A DNA stretch of 64,000 nt from Artemisia argyi (Eukaryota > Streptophyta > Magnoliopsida > Asterales > Asteraceae). The notes under the pieces are model-generated. The model was not told the origin of the DNA and ran no database searches. It saw nothing but the letters and a program-made list of their open reading frames with translations. The stretch spans positions 200,123,322 through 200,187,321 of the forward strand of contig CM060680.1 of the NCBI GenBank assembly GCA_030686995.1, given 5' to 3'. A program made the translations under genes and the position numbers. Each line of letters starts with the position of its first letter. The first letter of the stretch is position 1. Shown one piece after another: positions 58,445 to 64,000 of the stretch.

Positions 58445-59504
58445 TGATTATAATGTGTCGAATGACGTAAAAACTAAACGCTAACGCTAACCACTTCTTC
58501 AAGTACTAAAAACTAAAACGCTAAAAGCTGATAAAAGCTCCTTGCCAAACATTATAATCAGTGATTAATGTATACTTCTGATCTCGTAATTCGTAATGTG
58601 AATTAGTAAAGTGACGTCATAATTAGGATTTGTTTTTTAATTGAAACGAAAACAAAAAAATGTATGAATAATAAGTGGAAATGATTATTACCGATCAGAG
58701 AAGATGACCGTTGGAGATTGATTCAGGTAATGTGATTTTATTTATTTATTTATTTAACCGGTCAAGTTAATCTATTTTATTTAGTGAATGACCGAAGGAC
58801 AGGACTAAGTTGATGTCTCGGTGTTAGTTGAGTGATGGTGAGTACTGGTGTGTGGTTCGGTAAAGATGTGTTTTTAATCGAGTATCAACTGATTTTTGCT
58901 TATTGGATTTGTAATAGCTTTTTTCTTTTGTTAATTTTCGGTTCTTTTACGGAACTGAGAACGGTGGATATGGAATGAACCCGACACAAGAACAAGATTT
59001 TTCCAAAATAAGAAACCAAGAACTGAACCGCGGGTTTAAATTTCGATTCGGTTTGGATCGGTCTTGGTTATCGTTGATGAATTGACTTTACTTAATTACC
59101 CTTGTGGCTGCTAATAAGCTCGAGGCCAGGGTGGGTCGACTTAGGTTAAGATGCGTGTGAATCACAGATTTTTTATGTGTATTGTAAAATTATGTCAAAA
59201 TTACCAATTCATCTTAAATGCAACTTATCCAATTTTTGTGGGATGTAAGCCTTTGTTTAGTTTGAATAAAATGCATCTTATATTTCATCGTATAGAGACA
59301 TGAGTCCGTTATTGGTCATGGTGTTATATAAGAATAATTTAGACGTCTAGAACGAGCTAGCTTAGACAACTTCTTATAACATCATGTGTATGAGATCAAC
59401 TTTGATCCTATAAGTTGTTAGAATGTAAGGACTAGCATATTAGTTGATTTTGCGATCAGAAAAGACATTATGGACTGAAATTATGATTAATCCCAAGTGT
59501 TTCT
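58445..59504. other. Spacer of block 2 with DC1 3'-flank copy
   Basis: Matches 15,000-16,100. The conserved leader-like segment with GATGACCGTTGGAGATTGA is at about 58,693-58,725 and the DC1 3'-flank relic at about 58,870-59,490. No gene seen. Confidence 0.5.
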
Positions 59505-60112
59505 TTCTTTTTCTTTTTCTTTTTTTTCCTGTGAAAAGATGAATTATACTCCGTATTACTCAAAAACAATATATACAATATATAAGCAACTCTAAGAGGA
59601 GAAGGACAATCCCAAACACCCCTTAAACTACCATCTATAAATAAACAGAAGCAAGTTTCTATACAGACAAATCATCAAAACAAACTACAATACAAAAGAA
59701 CTTGCTATCACCAAAATTCACCAATTTCACCAAGCTAACTAGGATATTCCAACTCTATGACTACATTTCCTTTTGTAAGATTATCTAGATAACCATATTA
59801 TAGCTACATCCTCACAAATGGCTGGCAGATCATATCACAAAAAGGCGTCATCATAAGAGAAGAATCACTAGAAGCTAGCTCAATCCAATCAAAAACTACA
59901 TTTCCACACTCAATTCTGAACATATAAACTGAACAACAACCATTATATGAACAAAATTGAACATGGCATCACTTTTGATAGAGCTCTGCCATATAAAATA
60001 TAGTAATCCCTATGGATATATAATTGCAATTTGGATTGTTAGCCATGATATGAACAAATGATCATGGTCTTTCATATCTTCAAAGAGTACCGCTACGCTT
60101 ACTCTTAGGAGC
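59505..60112 (-). mobile_element. LINE (L1) 3' fragment, deleted copy
   Basis: Partner of 16,101-17,220 with the same tail-side sequence, but about 0.5 kb is missing between GGATATATAATTGC and AATTTGGATTGTTAGCCA, removing nearly all of the zf-RVT coding region. The A tail (T run on the plus strand) has become a mixed CT-rich tract. Confidence 0.7.
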
Positions 60113-60603
60113 AACTACATAATCATAGTTGACGTCTCTGTCTCCTTTTTTTGTCAATAGATAACCATGCAATTGTTAAAAAGGTGTTACAACAATTCGG
60201 ATATATAGTAGCAATACTTTGGCCATTTGTTCAAAATACAAAAATAGTGGTTTCATTATGATTAACTTTGGTTTTCACATTGATAAGTTACATACACACA
60301 TGCAAAATTACTTAACCTCTAAAAATCAAGGCCATTCAAGTACCACAAGAAAAACCCAAAAAAAGTTTGTTACAACTTATATTGCCTAGCTAGTGTTTAA
60401 TTTTTTACGATAAATTTGACACTTCAATAGACTAGATGATTGTAAATAGTTGTTTATCTTGTCACTCAAATATTTCATTTCATATTTATGATGCGAGTGA
60501 GTCATTTATGCCCCTCACATTATGGAAAGGCAGCCGATTGTGAGCTGTGAGCTGGTTCGAGTTACCGGTTATTAACCTTTTGCACATAACTTAGTATTAA
60601 ACT

Positions 60604-61362
60604 TAGGGCTGAGCAAAACCGACCGAAACCGACAAGGCCCGACAAACCGACCGAACCGATAAGGCCCGAAACCGACAAGTCCTTTAGCGGGTCGGTATTC
60701 GGTTAGAGGAAAGGATGTATATCGGTATCGGGTCGGTATCGGGTTAAACCGACTTAAGCCCGATATGAGCCCGACTTACCCGAAACTACATTAGGTTATC
60801 CATTATTCCATTCCTTATAGCTCCGCTTTCTTGTTTTTATCCATTTGGAACTTCTGAGTCAGAAACACAAAAGCCATTTGGAACCAACTTTTGCTTTCAT
60901 AAACTTTTTCAGTTCAATGGCTATAAACCAAAATAGCATAAGGGTTCACTTGAGTATAATCAAAAAACATTCTTTCTTGTATCTTGACAGGTTCTTCAAC
61001 CCACAACCTAACCAAAATAGCATAAGGGTCGCCATTGTTGTAGTGTCAGTGTCAGTGTCAAGGTCGTGGTCGGTTTCTGATGTTTTTTTGGAGATAAGGG
61101 AAATGATGGGAGATGTTATGGCGGTGGTTTTGGTGTTGTTTCAGGTGGTCACCTGCCTTTTGATCATGTATTTGGGCCCCTGATGTACTTGTCGGGCTGG
61201 ATATGGTGTATCCGACATTTGTCCCGACTTAGCCCTCCTAAAACCGAACCGACCTGACAGAAGTCGGTATCGGTATCGGGATAGGTTTTTTTGGTTTGTC
61301 GGTGTCGGTACTTATCGGGTCGGGACGGGTCGGGTCGGGATCCGGCCCGATGCTCACCATCA
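60604..61362. mobile_element. hAT-type non-autonomous element (759 bp)
   Basis: Left end TAGGGCTGAGCAAAACCGAC, right end inverted TGATGGTGAGCATCGGGCC. Flanked by ATTAAACT (60,596-60,603) and GTTAAACT (61,363-61,370), an 8-bp duplication with one difference; block 1 has the single empty site GTGTTAAACTAACAAC near 17,700. Both subterminal regions are packed with CCGACCGAAACCGA or TCGGTATCGG words. No recognisable transposase; the frame at 60,845-61,183 begins with TTG and is not convincing. Confidence 0.87.
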
Positions 61363-61370
61363 GTTAAACT

Positions 61371-63030
61371 AACAACAGTTCATTAAAAAAAAACAAAATT
61401 TTACACTATGGGTGTTTTGAAGAGAGTATGAACATACATAGCGTCATACTCTGTGCCTTAGGTATACATATCTGCCTCTGGTCACATGCATCATTTGTTT
61501 TATATCAATATAAAAAGTTTAAATTAATTGAACTATATATAAAAAGTTAAAAATAAAAATATGAAAAATTTTCTATCTTGACAAATGCATAAACTTGATT
61601 GGGTTCATTAATAATACGCCGGTGATTTTCTCATCTTTAATTTTGGTTTGGAATCTCTCGTATATTTTTGCAATTCCAAATCACAAATTTTAAGTTATTT
61701 GTGCATGTAAATTGGTTTTTTGTTCCGTAAATCTTCACTTATCTAAGTGACCAGTTTCGAACATTAATCCAAAACAAAAAATTTCTTTAGTTCTTTTTGT
61801 ATATCTTACTCTTCTTTTCTTTTTTAAAAGCAAAAGTAAAATAAAACAAAAGCAAAAGCTAATAATGTTGACAGCATGTTTGGTTGAAATTTGTATGACA
61901 AAAATTTGGATTCAACCCATATTTATGGGGATAAGCAAATCTATTCTCCAATGGTAGGATTGTTTGACACACCACTATTTTTTTTATTCTCTCACATATG
62001 TCTAAACTTTTTCTTTTATTTATATATAATAATAACTTATTTATTTTATAATATATTTTCTCTAATCTACATCAAATTTAAATCCAAATTCAACTTCAAA
62101 TCATAATCCTAAACCTAAACCTAAACCATCTACAAACCAAACGGACCCTGAATCTTAATATATGTGGAATAAAAGACAAAAAAGAAAGAATAACATATTC
62201 TTACCTTGAGACACAACTATGAACGTTTAACTTTATGCTAACTTAATTAACATAGTCGACAAACATATATGATAATTTGAAATGAGTAAAATGACTAACG
62301 GGTCCATTTATGATTAAAGTTGATGAAAATAAATAAATAATTGAACATGTTGAATAAAGGAGAAAAAGAAAATAAGCATATAGATTCTTACCTTGCAAAG
62401 ATAACTATGATTTTATAGCTCTATGTTAGCACAATATATAATCAAAATATTGTAATTAATTTGAGATGAAATTTTTGACACTTTTATTCATGAGTAGGTC
62501 GTCAATCATTTAAGCATTTTAAAGTAAAATACATTAACATCAACAATATTTCTCAATATAGTAACTATTTTAAAGTAAAATTTAAAGTTAAAGCTAATAA
62601 AATGTAAATTGTAATACATGTAGAATAAAGAATAAAAAAAGAACACACACATATATATTTTTACCTTTAAAAAACAGTTAAGTATTTGAAGGTTTAGTAT
62701 AAAGCCTACATTGTCAAATAAAATTTGACATATTGGTTATGAAGAGTCGGTTAGAAGAAGAATAATTGAAATGACTACACCGAATACAAGTTACAAAAAT
62801 ATAAGCCGCTTCACCTCCGCCTTTTTGGTCAAACACAAACTCTACCCCTCCGTGCCCCTCACGCGATACCGCCACCTCGTCTCGCCTACCTAATCACTCT
62901 CTTAATCGACCAGTACGACGTCTAAAATCTTCTCTCCGGCCCTCCGCCGTCACGACAGCGACATAATCTACAAATGTCATCACATTTGTCTTCTGCTAAT
63001 GCTGAGGTTGATTAGTGAGATCAACAAAAA
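61371..63030. other. Spacer of block 2, no intact gene
   Basis: Matches 17,700-19,400. Contains the second copy of the unrecognised GC-rich patch (62,806-63,010), where the same plus frame also carries stops. No gene seen. Confidence 0.5.
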
Positions 63031-63039
63031 AACTTTTTT

Positions 63040-63615
63040 TTTTGAAGAAAAGATGAGTGAATCTTAGCTATCCATTTTTTCATCAAAAAAAAAACCCATT
63101 TTTCATTTTTTTAAAACAATATATCTTGCAAACGATAAATCTTCAAACAACGAAAAATACCATCGTGACGAGATTTAAATTATCTTTCTATAGATATGCA
63201 CTTCTAAATACTTTTGACCAATTTTTTTTCAAAATTCCCGCTCAGAAAAAGCAAACGTGATTTGTAAAATCAATTGTGATTTCTTTTTTTTCGTGATTGT
63301 AAAATTTCCGTCTAGAAAAACATTTATGATTTATTATTTTCCTATTTGTAAAATCAATTTTGATTTATTATTTTTCACATGTCGCATGTGATTTTTAAAG
63401 TAATAAATCACATGTGATTTTTATTTGTCGAAAATTTTGAAAAAAATCGTCGAAAATATAGAGGATTTAATTCTCGTCCGCAATGGTATAATTAATTTCG
63501 CGTAATAATTAACGGTTTGTGAGATATTTTAATTTAAAAAAAAACATATGAAAGTGGGTTTTTTTTTGATGAAAAAAAATAGATAGCTGACATTGCATGG
63601 TTTGTTATTTAGATA
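63040..63615. mobile_element. Foldback (long-TIR, MULE-like) element, block 2
   Basis: Partner of 19,420-19,990, with inverted halves (TCTTAGCTATCCATTTTT on the left, inverted TCAGCTATCTATTTTTTT on the right) and central GTGATTTGTAAAATC-type words. It lacks the poly-C run of the block 1 copy. Confidence 0.65.
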
Positions 63616-63755
63616 AAAAAAAATGTTCCATATGAAACTTTTGTCATCTGGATTTATCTTCTGAAAATGAAGCGCACGTTAGTTACATTTCAGTTTTAAA
63701 AGGTTTTTTTTAACTAGTTAATTATTTAGTCATATTATTTTATTCGATATACATT

Positions 63756-64000
63756 GTACTACACTATGTATCATTTGTTGAGGAATTTGTTGAAGGCACG
63801 GAATCCCAGTTTTGCTTATTATATTATTTTAATTATAATACTATTTCAAACGAAGGCCAAAACAATTAGCCGACCCGTCTCGAGAATTTGTTACGAATAA
63901 AAAAATGACAACAAAGCTGGACATACGTGTCTTCATCATGTTCTCCCTTTTCTACATCTGTCCCGCTTACGTATCGAAACCATTTGATAGCCCCTAAACA
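63756..64000. other. Window end, no gene seen
   Basis: Sequence outside the block 2 duplication. Nothing recognised. Confidence 0.5.

Larger units (their letters stand above)
52249..63755. repeat. Segmental duplication, block 2 (partner 9,040-20,140)
   Basis: Direct-orientation partner of block 1. Private to block 2 are a Helitron, an hAT element, about 0.4 kb of extra spacer near 57,100-57,600 and a 0.5-kb deletion in the L1 fragment. Private to block 1 are the A-rich intron insertion and the complete zf-RVT region. Confidence 0.9.

Noticed and set aside
60845..61183. 112-codon frame inside the hAT element
   Set aside because: Starts with TTG, no recognised domain, and includes an internal repeat of the element.

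Overview
This is a 64 kb piece of an AT-rich plant nuclear genome. Intron-containing genes with GT-AG borders, DC1-domain proteins, a Copia LTR element, an RTE-type LINE with a (TTG)n tail, CACTA, hAT, Harbinger, Stowaway and Helitron elements all point to a flowering plant, most likely a eudicot. Placement near the daisy family is only an impression. I saw no prokaryotic operons, rRNA, tRNA or CRISPR. Only two complete host-type genes are present, and both encode multi-domain DC1 proteins.

Layout, left to right. 1-5.4 kb: DC1 gene A with promoter and 3' flank. 5.4-7.7 kb: two hAT-like MITEs. 7.7-9.03 kb: promoter region and 5' part of a broken glyoxal-oxidase-like gene. 9.04-20.14 kb: duplicated block 1, holding a broken minus-strand TRIPP-like gene (9 exons seen), MITE-like sequence, a LINE (L1) 3' end and a foldback element. 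20.1-25.5 kb: DC1-type upstream sequence carrying a Harbinger-like element and a fresh 1,184 bp tandem duplication. 25.5-27.7 kb: DC1 gene B. 28,589-33,686: a CACTA transposon with CAA target duplication, carrying remnants of a Transposase_24-type gene and three exons of phytochelatin synthase in two orientations. 36,105-40,465: a young Copia element with an open pol but no recognisable gag. 40.5-44.0 kb: exon-like relics and a probable LTR. 44.0-51.1 kb: a 5'-truncated DC1 copy C whose 3' flank is interrupted by a full-length RTE LINE (45,799-50,271) and a foldback element. 52.07-63.75 kb: duplicated block 2, with the second TRIPP-like copy, a Helitron and an hAT element.

The window is best read as nested segmental duplications of a unit [DC1 gene - spacer - TRIPP-like gene - spacer], later decorated and broken by transposons. 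Several insertions can be dated relative to the duplications because the other copy supplies the empty site. The two TRIPP-like copies carry different disabling lesions. DC1 A and B keep intact reading frames, the same intron and the same TATA spacing. The most unusual object is the CACTA element, which holds the Cys, His and Asp active-site segments of phytochelatin synthase on exons pointing in opposite directions.
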